Positions 26,990-35,775 of a stretch of DNA of 64,000 bases are shown here, piece by piece. The stretch's first letter is position 1. Each line of letters starts with the position of its first letter. The stretch is from Pseudomonadota bacterium (GTDB lineage: Bacteria; Pseudomonadota; Alphaproteobacteria; Rhizobiales; Aestuariivirgaceae). Under the pieces are notes generated by a model that saw only the letters and a list, made by a program, of their open reading frames with translations, did no database searches and was not told the DNA's origin. The DNA lies in contig JAIUNJ010000001.1 of NCBI GenBank assembly GCA_020161855.1, positions 310,001 to 374,000 on the forward strand, read 5' to 3'. Position numbers and translations under genes: made by a program.

Positions 26990-27793
26990 TCAGATATCGA
27001 AACGCGCCATCACCGGCACATGGTCGGAAGGCTGCTGCCAGCCCCGGGCATCGCGATGAACCTGCAAGCCACCGCTTCGCTCCGCCAGTGCCGCATCGGT
27101 CCAGATATGGTCAAGACGGCGGCCGCGATCAGCGGCGTTCCAGTCCTTGGCGCGATAGCTCCACCACGTATAGAGCTTCTGGTCTTCCGGGACGTGGCGT
27201 CGCATCACGTCATGCCAGGCGCCTGCGGCCATGATGCGCTTCATGGCGTCGGTCTCGATCGGCGTATGGCTCACGACCTTGAGCAGGTCCTTGTGCGACC
27301 AGACATCATGGACCAGCGGCGCGATGTTGAGATCGCCGACGAGAATACGGTGGCCCTTGGCCTTCGCCTTCTGTGTTGACCAGGCTTCCAGTTCATCGAG
27401 AAACTGCAGCTTGTGGGCAAATTTCTCGTTGACCTTGGGATCGGGCTCGTCGCCACCGGCGGGAATATAGAAGTTATGCAGCTCGATGGGCTTGGCACCC
27501 TCGAAAGTGACGCTGACATGGCGGCTGTCGCCTTTGCTGCAGAAGTCATGCGAGGTCTGTGCGGTGAACGGGCGCTTCGAAACGATTGCCACGCCATGGT
27601 AGCCCTTCTGGCCGAACTCGGCGATGTGCCCGTAGCCGATTTCCTTCAGCGGGGCTGATGGAAACTGCCCCTGCGGACATTTGGTTTCCTGCAGGCAGAG
27701 CACATCCGGCTGCCACTCCTTGAGGAGGCGTTCGACAAGACCGATGCGCAGGCGCACCGAATTGATATTCCAGGTCGCAATAGAAAAGCCCAT
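26990..27793 (-). CDS. xthA: Exodeoxyribonuclease III
   Basis: This 267-residue enzyme is an AP endonuclease and 3'-5' exonuclease for base excision repair. Motifs in order are FSIATWNINSVRLR, CLQETKCP with the metal-binding Glu, GDLNIAP, RRLDHIW and the catalytic SDHVPVMA. Two ATGs fit, at 27793 and 27808; neither has a strong ribosome-binding site and I use 27793 because homologues begin just there. It converges on the cyclic-nucleotide gene with six bases between, and is downstream of lolA and ftsK. Confidence 0.95.
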   Translation of the reverse strand: MGFSIATWNINSVRLRIGLVERLLKEWQPDVLCLQETKCPQGQFPSAPLKEIGYGHIAEFGQKGYHGVAIVSKRPFTAQTSHDFCSKGDSRHVSVTFEGAKPIELHNFYIPAGGDEPDPKVNEKFAHKLQFLDELEAWSTQKAKAKGHRILVGDLNIAPLVHDVWSHKDLLKVVSHTPIETDAMKRIMAAGAWHDVMRRHVPEDQKLYTWWSYRAKDWNAADRGRRLDHIWTDAALAERSGGLQVHRDARGWQQPSDHVPVMARFDI

Positions 27794-27842
27794 GCCTTGT
27801 GATGGCATGGGCCCCGGCTGATGCGCAAGATGCCGCCTGCTG

Positions 27843-28484
27843 TCAGTTTTTGTCTTTGCGCTTGATGGTTTCGCGGAAGAGCTTCTGGTCGATCTGCACG
27901 TCGCGTTCGAGGTTGGCGAACTGCACGGTGGTGCGGCGGCCCTTGCCATCGACAATTACCCACTGCTGCAGGGTATCCTGGACGTTATCGTAGACGATGA
28001 CGATATAGCCGCCGAGCTTTCCTTCGCGGTCAGCCAGCGCCACGGTGGTGAGCCCGTCGGCCTCCTCGAAGGACAGTACGCTTGCTTCCTTCATGAGGTC
28101 AATCTTGGGCGCAACGATGAAACGCAGCGGGGTGGAATTGAGCGGCACCTGATCGCCCTTTTCCTTGGCGCGGTTCTTGATGGTGAGCCATTTCCCATCC
28201 GACACGATCAGCAATGGATTGGGCGGGGCATAGTCGAAGCGGATCTTGCCGGGCTTGCTCAGGAACAGGATACCACGGGTCGTCTGGCCCTTGGGGCTGA
28301 TCTGGGTGAACTCGCCCCGCAGGCTCTGGAAACTGTTGATGTAGGTGTTGATCCGCTGCATCGCGGCGGTCTGGGCGGAGTTCAGGGCAATGGGCGTCGG
28401 GTTGGTGGCGATGGCCGGTGCCACCGTCAGGGCCGAGAGGCCCAGCGCGAAAGCAACCGTCAGAGATTTCAAAAGCTTTGTCAT
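27843..28484 (-). CDS. lolA: Outer-membrane lipoprotein carrier protein LolA-like
   Basis: This 213-residue periplasmic protein has a Sec signal peptide (KSLTVAFALGLSALTVAPAIA) and a LolA-type beta fold: INSFQSLRGEFTQISP, GILFLSKPGKIRFDYAPP, LLIVSDGKWL and NTPLRFIV-like NSTPLRFIV. LolA ferries lipoproteins from LolCDE to LolB. It sits just downstream of ftsK on the same strand, the usual ftsK-lolA pair. Sequence conservation of LolA is low in alphaproteobacteria, but position and pattern agree. Confidence 0.9.
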   Translation of the reverse strand: MTKLLKSLTVAFALGLSALTVAPAIATNPTPIALNSAQTAAMQRINTYINSFQSLRGEFTQISPKGQTTRGILFLSKPGKIRFDYAPPNPLLIVSDGKWLTIKNRAKEKGDQVPLNSTPLRFIVAPKIDLMKEASVLSFEEADGLTTVALADREGKLGGYIVIVYDNVQDTLQQWVIVDGKGRRTTVQFANLERDVQIDQKLFRETIKRKDKN

Positions 28485-28555
28485 CTTTCATCCATGGGTT
28501 TCTTGCCACCTAGCAGGGCGCGGCGACAGAAATGTGGCTGGGACCGTTTCCGGCA

Positions 28556-31084
28556 TCATACTCTGGCACTATCACCCGGCACGAGGATTTCCCGCTTGCC
28601 GGTGGCATTGGCGGCCGAAATCAGGCCTTCCTTTTCCATCCGCTCAATCAGGCTTGCCGCCTTGTTATAGCCCACCTGCAGGCGGCGTTGCACGTAGCTT
28701 GTCGAGACTTTCTTGTCACGGAGAACCACGGCCACGGCCTGATCGTAGAGGTCATCCCCGGAGCCGCCTTCCTTCATGGCACCCGGCTCGCCATAGGCTT
28801 CTTCCTCAGGCTCCTCGGTAACGGCTTCGACATAGTCGGGTGCCCCCTGTGCCTTGAGGTGCTTGACGATCGCTTCCACTTCCGAGTCCGAAACGAAGGG
28901 GCCGTGCAGGCGCGAAATGCGGCCGCCACCCGCCATGTAGAGCATGTCGCCCTGGCCCAGCAGCTGTTCCGCGCCCTGCTCGCCCAGGATGGTGCGGCTG
29001 TCGATCTTGGAAGTCACCTGGAAGGAGATACGCGTCGGGAAGTTCGCCTTGATGGTGCCGGTGATGACGTCGACGGACGGGCGCTGTGTGGCCATGACAA
29101 CATGGATGCCAGCGGCGCGTGCCATCTGGGCGAGGCGCTGCACCGCTCCTTCGATGTCCTTGCCCGCCACCATCATCAGGTCGGCCATTTCGTCGATGAT
29201 GACGACGATATAGGGCATGGGCGCGGTTTCCATTTCCTCCTGCTCGAAGGTGGGCTGGCCGGTCTCGGGATCGAAGCCGGTCTGCACCGTACGCGTCAGC
29301 TTCTCGCCCTTCTCCAGCATCTGGTTCACGCGCGTGTTGTAGCCGTCGATGTTGCGGACGCCGACCTTGGACATCTTCTTGTAGCGGTCTTCCATCTCAC
29401 GCACCGCCCATTTCAGGGCGACGACGGCCTTGCGTGGATCTGTGACGACGGGTGCGAGAAGATGCGGGATGCCTTCGTAGACGGACAGTTCCAGCATCTT
29501 GGGATCAATCATGATCAGCTTGCAGCGCTCCGGCGGCAGCCGGTAGAGCAGCGACAGGATCATGGTGTTGATGCCAACGGATTTGCCGGAGCCCGTGGTA
29601 CCGGCGATCAGCAGATGCGGCATGCGCGCGAGATCGGCATAGATCGGTTCGCCGCCGATGTTTTTGCCGAGAGCGACTGTCAGAGCGCCGGTCGAGCGGG
29701 TGAAGTTCTCGGCCATGAACATCTCGCGGAGATAAACAGTCTCGCGCTTGGCATTGGGCAGTTCGATGCCGATGGCATTGCGGCCTTGCACCACGGCCAC
29801 GCGGGCCGAGATGGCGCTCATCGAGCGGGCGATATCGTCGGCGAGGCTGATGACCCGCGATGACTTGATGCCGGGTGCCGGCTCGAGCTCGTAGAGCGTG
29901 ACAACAGGGCCCGGCTTCACATCGAGGATCTGGCCCTTCACGCCAAAATCATCGAGCACGCCCTCAAGCGTGCGGGCATTTTCTTCGAGGGCTTCACGGG
30001 AGAGTTCGGCAGAGCGGGCCTGCTTCTTGGGTTCGGCCAGCAGCACAAGTTCGGGCAGGGCGAAGACACCCGGCTTGCCCTTCTTTGCAGGCGCAGGCTT
30101 TGCCGCGGCCTTCTTCGCCACCGGCTTAACCGGTTCTTCTTCCGCCTCCATCATGGCATCGTCGTCGTCGAACTCCGGCTCCATGCCATCGTCCATGCCG
30201 GGCATCTCATCACCGTGACCGTTAAGCAGCTGGGGTTCGACGCGGCGGCCACGCATCACGCCATTGCCCGGCGCCAGACGTCCGATGATGTCATCTTCGG
30301 GTGCAAGATCGCGGTTACCGGCAGGAACCGTGCGGCTGCGGCGCGCCGAGGCGCGCTGCTGCATGTCTTCGGCCCGGTACCACATCCATGACAGGCTGCG
30401 GAGCAGGCCACGCAGGAGCGCGCGGCAGATGCCCCTGATGGCGCTCGTGATCATGGCGATGAAAGCACGGCCTTCCTCGGCCGACATGCCGAGGGCCCGG
30501 CAGAGAGTGAAAGCGAAGGCGAGGGCGGCAAGCGTGCCGGTGGCGAGTGCTGCGCCGAAGCCGGGCAGGACAGGCGCAAAGAGTGTGCTGACCGCGCCGC
30601 TCAGGATATCGCCGAGCTGGCCGCCAAGGCCGCAGGACAGGGGCCAGGAGGCCGGCTGTGGCATGGAGGACAGAAGGGCTGCCGCCATGGTGGCCGCGAA
30701 GATCCAGTGCAGGATGCGCCAGCGCAGGCCTTCGATCACCTCATGGCGGAAGAGCCGGAGCACCCAGGCCAGCGGAATGAAGAGCAGGGCGAGGCTCGCG
30801 AGGCCAAGATACTGGGCCAGCAGATCGGCAAGGGCAGCACCGGGATAGCCCAGAAGATTGGCCGGGCGTGCGTCGGTGGCATGATTGAACGACGGATCGC
30901 TGGTTGACCATGTTGCCAGCGCCAGTGCGGCGAGGGCGATCAGCGTCAGGAGCACGAAGGCCAGGAGCTCATAGGCCCGGGCCTTGAGGAAAAGGCGCAG
31001 GCCCAGCGGAATGGCGCTGTCGTCGGTATCGTGTGTGTCGTGCATGGCCATGGCCAGCTCCCGGTCAAGCTCCGATGAGCGCAA
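28556..31084 (-). CDS. ftsK: DNA translocase FtsK
   Basis: This 842-residue division protein pumps chromosomal DNA at the septum. About four N-terminal membrane helices span residues 30-200 ([21 protein letters not shown] and following). An Ala/Pro/acidic linker follows to about residue 340. The motor has [17 protein letters not shown]-loop [12 protein letters not shown], Walker B in [12 protein letters not shown], and [12 protein letters not shown]. The C-terminal gamma winged helix ([18 protein letters not shown]) reads KOPS sequences. The start at 31084 is the first in-frame start; an ATG 11 residues later is an alternative. Confidence 0.96.
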   Translation of the reverse strand: MRSSELDRELAMAMHDTHDTDDSAIPLGLRLFLKARAYELLAFVLLTLIALAALALATWSTSDPSFNHATDARPANLLGYPGAALADLLAQYLGLASLALLFIPLAWVLRLFRHEVIEGLRWRILHWIFAATMAAALLSSMPQPASWPLSCGLGGQLGDILSGAVSTLFAPVLPGFGAALATGTLAALAFAFTLCRALGMSAEEGRAFIAMITSAIRGICRALLRGLLRSLSWMWYRAEDMQQRASARRSRTVPAGNRDLAPEDDIIGRLAPGNGVMRGRRVEPQLLNGHGDEMPGMDDGMEPEFDDDDAMMEAEEEPVKPVAKKAAAKPAPAKKGKPGVFALPELVLLAEPKKQARSAELSREALEENARTLEGVLDDFGVKGQILDVKPGPVVTLYELEPAPGIKSSRVISLADDIARSMSAISARVAVVQGRNAIGIELPNAKRETVYLREMFMAENFTRSTGALTVALGKNIGGEPIYADLARMPHLLIAGTTGSGKSVGINTMILSLLYRLPPERCKLIMIDPKMLELSVYEGIPHLLAPVVTDPRKAVVALKWAVREMEDRYKKMSKVGVRNIDGYNTRVNQMLEKGEKLTRTVQTGFDPETGQPTFEQEEMETAPMPYIVVIIDEMADLMMVAGKDIEGAVQRLAQMARAAGIHVVMATQRPSVDVITGTIKANFPTRISFQVTSKIDSRTILGEQGAEQLLGQGDMLYMAGGGRISRLHGPFVSDSEVEAIVKHLKAQGAPDYVEAVTEEPEEEAYGEPGAMKEGGSGDDLYDQAVAVVLRDKKVSTSYVQRRLQVGYNKAASLIERMEKEGLISAANATGKREILVPGDSARV

Positions 31085-31109
31085 GGGAATCTCCGCCGCG
31101 CCCTAAGGA

Positions 31110-31142
31110 ATGGTTAACCGACCATGGCCCCGGCTTGGTTAA
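31110..31142 (-). promoter_or_regulatory. Two possible CtrA half-sites upstream of ftsK
   Basis: On the minus strand TTAACCAT (31117-31110) and TTAACC (31142-31137) lie 26-58 bases upstream of the ftsK start. TTAACC(AT) is the half-site form of the CtrA consensus. Control of division genes by CtrA is known in related bacteria, but short motifs such as this occur by chance, so support is weak. Confidence 0.3.
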
Positions 31143-31182
31143 GGCGGCGTAAAGAGGCGGGCCGTGGTGCCTGCAAGGCAAC

Positions 31183-31210
31183 AAAAAACCCCCTGTCGAA
31201 ACAGGGGGTT
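31183..31210 (-). terminator. Rho-independent terminator of glnK-amtB
   Basis: Read on minus, AACCCCCTG pairs with CAGGGGGTT around a six-base loop (arms 31202-31210 and 31187-31195), followed by a T-run (31188-31183). It lies 24 bases after the amtB stop codon and ends this operon before ftsK. Confidence 0.88.
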
Positions 31211-31233
31211 CGGGAGTGTTGAGGGACCGCGCC

Positions 31234-32766
31234 TTACGAGTTGTAGGCGCGCTCGCCGTGGACCGTGATGTCGAGGCCCTGGCGTTCGTCCTGCTCGTCG
31301 ACACGCAGGCCAACGGTGACCTTGGCGATCATGAGCGCGACGTAGCTCACGACGGCCGAGAGGATCACAGCCGTCAGGATGCTGACGATCTGGGCTGTCA
31401 TCTGCGGTCCAAAGGCATAGTCAGCCAGCTTGGTCGAGGTGTCCGTCGCCAGATAGTCGGTGACGCCAGCACCACCCAGGAAAGCCGGGTTGACGAAGAC
31501 GCCGGTCAGCAAGGCACCGACGATGCCGCCGACGCCGTGGACGCCGAAGACATCCAGTGCGTCGTCATAGCCGAGCTTGTTCTTGAGCCAGACCACCGCA
31601 AAGAGGCAGACGAAGCCTGCAACCACGCCGATGATGATGGCAGCCATCGGGCCCACCCAGCCGCAAGCGGGGGTGATGGCCACGAGGCCGGCAATCATGC
31701 CCGAGCCGGCACCGAGAAGGCTGCCGTGACCGCGCGTGAGCCATTCACCGAAGGTCCAGGCCAGCGTTGCACCGGCCGTGCCCAGGATGGTGTTGAGCAC
31801 CACGAGAGCCGTCAGGCTGTTCGACTCGAGGTTGGAGCCGGCGTTGAAGCCGAACCAGCCGAAGAAGAGCATGCCCGCGCCGATGTAGAAGGCGGTCAGG
31901 TTATGCGGAGCCATGGGTTCCTTGCCGTAGCCGAGGCGCTTGCCGACGACGATGGCAGCCACGAGGCCTGCGATACCGGCGTTGATGTGCACCACGGAAC
32001 CGCCAGCAAAGTCGATGGCGCCCCAGTTGAAGAGCCAGCCGTTGTAGACGTTGACGGCACTGGCATAGTCGCCGAGCACGGTTGCCTTGGCGGCATCATC
32101 CGTGGCGGCAGCCAGCTTCGCGAGGAAGTCGTTGGCCGCAGCTTCACCCACAGCAGCTTTCACCGCTTCGATGTTCTCGGGCGAGAGCGTGTAGGAATCG
32201 GGGCCAGCCCACCACCAGACCATGTGTGCCATGGGCAGGTAGGAGAAGGTGAACCAGATCACCATGAAGATCAGGATTGCCGAGAACTTCATGCGCTCGG
32301 CAAAGGCACCGACGATCAGGGCCGGGGTAATGGCCGCGAAGGTCAGCTGGAAGCCGAGGTAGGAGAATTCAGGCACATAGGTTTCCTTGGAGAAGGTCGC
32401 CGCCATCGTCGAAAGATCGACGCCGGAGAGGAAGGCCTTCGAGAAACCGCCGATGAAGGCGTTGCCGTTGGTAAAGGCGAGCGAGTAGCCATAAACCACC
32501 CAGAGGATGGCCAGCAGGCTGAAGATGATCGTCACCTGCGTCAGCACCGAGAGCACGTTCTTGGTGCGGACGACGCCGCCGTAGAACAGGGCAAGGCCCG
32601 GAACGGTCATGAAGACGACAAGAACCGTGGCAATGCTCATCCACGTCGTGTCGCCCTTGTTGATGGTCGCCTCGGCCAATGCGCTTGACGCGGGCAACAG
32701 GGCCGCAAGACCGGCCCCCAGAAGCCCTGTCATAAGCGGTCGCTGAAGTCTTTCCCTGATCGACAT
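31234..32766 (-). CDS. amtB: Ammonium transporter AmtB
   Basis: This 510-residue transporter conducts ammonium across the inner membrane as a trimer. It has a cleavable signal-like N-terminus (ASSALAEA about residue 30), then helices with PGLALFYGGVVRTKNVLS, the periplasmic side WWWAGP, pore region IDFAGGSVVHINAGIAGLVAA, and conserved His helices FGVHGVGGIVGALLTG. It is longer than E. coli AmtB (about 430) because of an extra periplasmic stretch around residues 185-235 (Ala/Asp-rich). glnK is directly upstream; GlnK plugs AmtB when nitrogen is plentiful. Confidence 0.96.
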   Translation of the reverse strand: MSIRERLQRPLMTGLLGAGLAALLPASSALAEATINKGDTTWMSIATVLVVFMTVPGLALFYGGVVRTKNVLSVLTQVTIIFSLLAILWVVYGYSLAFTNGNAFIGGFSKAFLSGVDLSTMAATFSKETYVPEFSYLGFQLTFAAITPALIVGAFAERMKFSAILIFMVIWFTFSYLPMAHMVWWWAGPDSYTLSPENIEAVKAAVGEAAANDFLAKLAAATDDAAKATVLGDYASAVNVYNGWLFNWGAIDFAGGSVVHINAGIAGLVAAIVVGKRLGYGKEPMAPHNLTAFYIGAGMLFFGWFGFNAGSNLESNSLTALVVLNTILGTAGATLAWTFGEWLTRGHGSLLGAGSGMIAGLVAITPACGWVGPMAAIIIGVVAGFVCLFAVVWLKNKLGYDDALDVFGVHGVGGIVGALLTGVFVNPAFLGGAGVTDYLATDTSTKLADYAFGPQMTAQIVSILTAVILSAVVSYVALMIAKVTVGLRVDEQDERQGLDITVHGERAYNS

Positions 32767-32798
32767 ACTGATCTTCCTTTCTTTCTCGGGATTCTTGC

Positions 32799-33137
32799 TC
32801 AGAGTGCGGCGCTGCCGGTTTCACCGGTGCGCACACGCACGGCGAGTTCGAGCGGCAGGACGAAAATCTTGCCGTCACCGATCTGGCCGGTTTGTGCTGC
32901 GCCCTGAACGGCCTCGATCACCTTGTCGGCGACGGCACTGTCCACCGCGACTTCGATCTTGACCTTGGGAACAAAGCTCACGGCATATTCGGCACCGCGG
33001 TAGAACTCTGTATGTCCCCGCTGCCGGCCGTGGCCCTTTACTTCTGTTACCGTGACGCCCTGGATGCCTAATGCCGCCAGCGCCTCACGGACCTCTTCAA
33101 GCTTGAAAGGTTTGATAATGGCGATGATGTATTTCAT
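32799..33137 (-). CDS. glnK: Nitrogen regulatory PII protein GlnK
   Basis: This 112-residue PII signal protein senses ATP/ADP and 2-oxoglutarate. The T-loop KGHGRQRGHTEFYRGAEY carries Tyr51, the uridylylation site; the C-terminal GDGKIFVLPLE is the B/C-loop region. The ATG at 33137 gives the standard 112 residues; an open frame to 33203 is not conserved. It is followed 32 bases later by amtB, which marks it as the GlnK rather than GlnB type. A sigma-54 promoter and an NtrC-type site lie upstream. Confidence 0.96.
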   Translation of the reverse strand: MKYIIAIIKPFKLEEVREALAALGIQGVTVTEVKGHGRQRGHTEFYRGAEYAVSFVPKVKIEVAVDSAVADKVIEAVQGAAQTGQIGDGKIFVLPLELAVRVRTGETGSAAL

Positions 33138-33174
33138 ATGTTGCCCTTCCGGGTTGGTTGACCCGGTAAGGCTT

Positions 33175-33190
33175 CTCAAGACTCGTGCCA
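33175..33190 (-). promoter_or_regulatory. Sigma-54 (RpoN) promoter of glnK-amtB
   Basis: On minus, TGGCACG-AGTC-TTGAG (33190-33175) matches the -24/-12 consensus TGGCACG-N4-TTGCW, with the -24 GG exact, spacing exact, and the -12 GC replaced by GA. It lies about 40 bases upstream of the glnK ATG. Nitrogen-controlled sigma-54 transcription of glnK-amtB is well known. Confidence 0.75.
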
Positions 33191-33261
33191 GATTCGTGAG
33201 CAATTAACTCCTTGATAAGACATGACTCTTTTTTAGGCGGAATGACCGGATGCCGAAAATC

Positions 33262-33278
33262 TGCACAGATTATGTGCA
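33262..33278 (-). promoter_or_regulatory. NtrC-type binding site upstream of glnK
   Basis: TGCACAGATTATGTGCA is a palindrome of the form TGCAC-N7-GTGCA, as in the NtrC consensus TGCACY-N5-RGTGCA. It lies about 75 bases upstream of the -24 element, a normal enhancer distance. NtrC should activate the operon under nitrogen limitation. Confidence 0.7.
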
Positions 33279-33320
33279 AAAGCCAGATTCTGCCCATAAT
33301 CTGACCAGTTGGGGCCGCGC

Positions 33321-34562
33321 GTGACATCCGATTTCAAAGCCGATGTGATCATTGCCGGAGCCGGTCCGAATGGCCTTGCCATGGCCCTGGCGCTGGGTGG
33401 TTCCGCGCTGCGCCGGCCTCTCGATGTGGTGCTGATCGACGCCACCGATCCCCGGGCGCGGCAGGGCGCGCCGCAGGATACGCGCGGCCTCGCCCTGACC
33501 CTTGCCACGCAAGGATTGTTCCGTGCACTGAAGGCCTGGGACGGGCTCTCGCCGCACTTGCAGGAGATGCGGCAGATCAGGGTCACGGACGGCACAGGTG
33601 CCTTGTCGGAGCGTCCAGTGCTTCTGGCCTTTGCCACCGACCCGCAACAGCGGGCTGCTGCCGCCATCGCTGAAAGCCGCCATGTCACCGGCGCCCTGCT
33701 CGATGCCGTGCTGGCCTCGCCGCAAATCCGGCTGCTCACCGGCAGCGGACTTGCGAGCATTGATGTCTTGCCAGGTCATGTGAAGGCCATCACCGCAGCG
33801 GGCGAGGCCGTGAAGGCGCCGCTCATCATCGGGGCCGACGGCCGCAATTCCTTTGTCCGCAATGCCGCTGGCATTGCCGCAGAAGCGAGGCCCTATGGCC
33901 AGACGGCGCTCACCTTCACGGCAGGCCATGAGTTGCCGCATGATGGCTGCGCTGAAGAACACTTCTCGCCGGAAGGTGTCGTTGCCCTGCTGCCGCTTCC
34001 GGGCAATCGCTCATCGCTGGTCTGGGGCGCGTCTCCGTCCCGCGCGGCCGAATTGATGGCTCTCACCGCAGAAGCCTTCGATGCGGAACTGAACCGGCAG
34101 ATCGGCTCACATCTCGGCCGCATCGCCGTTGAAGGTGGGCGTCAGGCCTATCCCCTGCAGATGCAACTGGCCGAAACGCAGATTGCGCCGCGCCTTGCTC
34201 TGGCTGGCGATGCTGCGCATGTCCTGCACCCCTTGGCAGGGCTCGGTCTCAACCTCGGCTTCAAGGATGTTGCCGCCCTGGCCGATTGCATTCACGATGC
34301 CGTGGCGCGCGGCGAGGACCATGGCGGCCCTGCCATGCTTGAGCGCTTTGCCGCCTGGCGGCGCTTCGACACCTCCGCCACGGCCATGCTGATGGATGGT
34401 TTCAACGGTCTCTTCGTCAATGATAACCCGGTGCTGAAGCAGATCCGCGATACAGGCCTCAGGCTTGCTGACCGTGTGCCGGCCCTCAAGACGCTTTTCA
34501 TGCAGGAAGCGTCAGGCCTCACTGGCGATCTGCCGCGCCTGATGCGTGGCATCGCACCCTGA
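33321..34562 (+). CDS. UbiH/UbiF-family FAD-dependent monooxygenase
   Basis: This 413-residue flavin hydroxylase starts with a Rossmann loop VIIAGAGPNGLAMALALGG, has GADGRNSFVR in the middle and the second FAD motif LAGDAAHVLHPLAGLGLNLGFKD. The latter is characteristic of ubiquinone-pathway hydroxylases (UbiH/UbiF/UbiI/UbiL). Which ring position it modifies cannot be decided. GTG at 33321 is used, with GGGG about eight bases before; a TTG at 33309 is also in frame. It is divergent from glnK and stands alone. Confidence 0.9.
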   Translation: MTSDFKADVIIAGAGPNGLAMALALGGSALRRPLDVVLIDATDPRARQGAPQDTRGLALTLATQGLFRALKAWDGLSPHLQEMRQIRVTDGTGALSERPVLLAFATDPQQRAAAAIAESRHVTGALLDAVLASPQIRLLTGSGLASIDVLPGHVKAITAAGEAVKAPLIIGADGRNSFVRNAAGIAAEARPYGQTALTFTAGHELPHDGCAEEHFSPEGVVALLPLPGNRSSLVWGASPSRAAELMALTAEAFDAELNRQIGSHLGRIAVEGGRQAYPLQMQLAETQIAPRLALAGDAAHVLHPLAGLGLNLGFKDVAALADCIHDAVARGEDHGGPAMLERFAAWRRFDTSATAMLMDGFNGLFVNDNPVLKQIRDTGLRLADRVPALKTLFMQEASGLTGDLPRLMRGIAP

Positions 34563-34570
34563 CATCACCG

Positions 34571-34933
34571 TCACGGCGTGCGGGTGAGGCCGGCGTCCTT
34601 CAGCTTCTGCTCATAGGCCTGCATCAGGGCCGCGCCTTCGCGCCCGAGTTTTGCCAGATAGGTCCAGGTGAAAATGCCGGTGCTGTGGCCATCGCTGAAG
34701 ATGAGCCGCACCGCATAATTGCCGATGGCCTCGGCCCGCTGGATCGCCACGTCGCGCTTGCCCCACACCAGCTGCTCCTGGCCAGGCCCGTGCCCCTTCA
34801 CCTCGGCGCTGGGGCTCTCGACCCGCAACAGCTCGGCGCTGATGTCGAAGCTTTCGCCGCTGTCATAGGAAACATGCAACATGCGGCCATGGTCCCGCAC
34901 CTTGAGATCGGTGGGCCAAGCTTCGCGTGTCAT
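34571..34933 (-). CDS. DUF971 / gamma-butyrobetaine hydroxylase-like N-terminal domain protein
   Basis: This 120-residue protein matches DUF971: LKVRDHGRMLHVSYDSGESFDISAELLRVESPSAEVKGHG-like blocks, WGKRDVAIQRAEAIGNYAVRLIFSDGHSTGIFTW and the end KLGREG. The domain also forms the N-terminus of some gamma-butyrobetaine hydroxylases and occurs next to iron-sulfur assembly genes; the stand-alone protein has no firm function. The ATG at 34933 is chosen because the domain begins at once. It lies immediately after the Trm112-like gene (one base between). Confidence 0.87.
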   Translation of the reverse strand: MTREAWPTDLKVRDHGRMLHVSYDSGESFDISAELLRVESPSAEVKGHGPGQEQLVWGKRDVAIQRAEAIGNYAVRLIFSDGHSTGIFTWTYLAKLGREGAALMQAYEQKLKDAGLTRTP

Positions 34934-34934
34934 C

Positions 34935-35117
34935 TCAGGACTCGCGGTTGATGTCGCGGGCTTCGCCCTGCAACATGATGGGGATGCCGTCACGGATGGG
35001 GTAGGCAAGGCCTGCCGCCCGCGAAACCAGTTCCTGCCGTTCTGCATCATAGATAAGCCGCGTCTTGGTGACGGGGCACACAAGCAATTCGAGCAGTTTC
35101 GGATCGGTATTGTGCAT
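34935..35117 (-). CDS. Trm112 family zinc-ribbon-like protein
   Basis: This 60-residue protein matches the bacterial Trm112/YcaR family: [17 protein letters not shown] at the start and [13 protein letters not shown] at the end. In eukaryotes and archaea Trm112 activates methyltransferases; the bacterial role is not settled, though partners are presumably enzymes. Only one Cys (in VCP) is seen, so it does not bind zinc through four cysteines. It lies four bases after the LON-domain gene in a minus-strand run. Confidence 0.9.
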   Translation of the reverse strand: MHNTDPKLLELLVCPVTKTRLIYDAERQELVSRAAGLAYPIRDGIPIMLQGEARDINRES

Positions 35118-35121
35118 GACG

Positions 35122-35775
35122 CTATTGCAGGCGCGGGCGCTGGCCGGAGCTGCGCGATAGTGAAAGCTCCGTCATGGCGATCAGCATGTCGGCGCGGGTG
35201 CGGAGGTCGCTCGCCTCCAGAAGCGCCTGCTTCTCGGGGGCCGGATAAGGGGCGAGCTGTGACAGTGTGTTCACCAGAGCCTCGGTCGGGATCTGTTCGA
35301 CCTCCTCCCAGTTGGCGCTCATGTTGTTGGCTTCGAGATATTGCCGAAAGGCGGTGATCAACGCATCGCGATTGACGGCGCGCGCACCATTGTCGCTGAT
35401 CAGGTCGGCGGCAAAGTTGCCATAGGTCACGTCCGCCTGGCGATAGGCGGTTGTCACGTCATGTTCGGCCACGAGTTCGAAACGGCAGATTCCGGTAAGC
35501 GAAATCAGCAAACGGTTTTCCGGCGCCTCCGCATAGGAGGTGATGCGCCCGGCGCAGCCCACCTTGAGGAGCGTCGGCTTGTCGGACTCGTCACCGGAAA
35601 CAGGCTGGATCATGCCGATGATGCGATTGCCCGCCATCGCGTCTTCCACCATCGCGAGGTACCGTGGCTCGAAGATCGTGAGCGGTAGGTCGGCGCGCGG
35701 CAGAAGAAGGGCGCCCGCCAGCGGAAACAGCGGAATGCGCCCCGGCAGATCGGCAACCGTCGCGTAGTGCTTCAT
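35122..35775 (-). CDS. LON peptidase substrate-binding domain protein
   Basis: This 217-residue protein is the N-terminal domain of Lon alone: [28 protein letters not shown] in the first 40 residues and [19 protein letters not shown] and [12 protein letters not shown] after it. There is no ATPase or protease domain. Such stand-alone LonN proteins have no proven role but may bind unfolded clients. The start overlaps the stop of the CnoX-like gene (ATGA), and the Trm112 gene follows at four bases. Confidence 0.9.
   Translation of the reverse strand: MKHYATVADLPGRIPLFPLAGALLLPRADLPLTIFEPRYLAMVEDAMAGNRIIGMIQPVSGDESDKPTLLKVGCAGRITSYAEAPENRLLISLTGICRFELVAEHDVTTAYRQADVTYGNFAADLISDNGARAVNRDALITAFRQYLEANNMSANWEEVEQIPTEALVNTLSQLAPYPAPEKQALLEASDLRTRADMLIAMTELSLSRSSGQRPRLQ

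Noticed and set aside
28532-29863. A 443-residue open frame on plus opposite the 3' half of ftsK
   Set aside because: The ftsK motor motifs are intact on minus, and the antisense product is His/Asp-rich with no domain.
31216-32688. A 490-residue open frame on plus opposite amtB
   Set aside because: It mirrors the amtB codons, has a biased composition (Glu/His/Asp/Gly), and no conserved block; amtB is certain.
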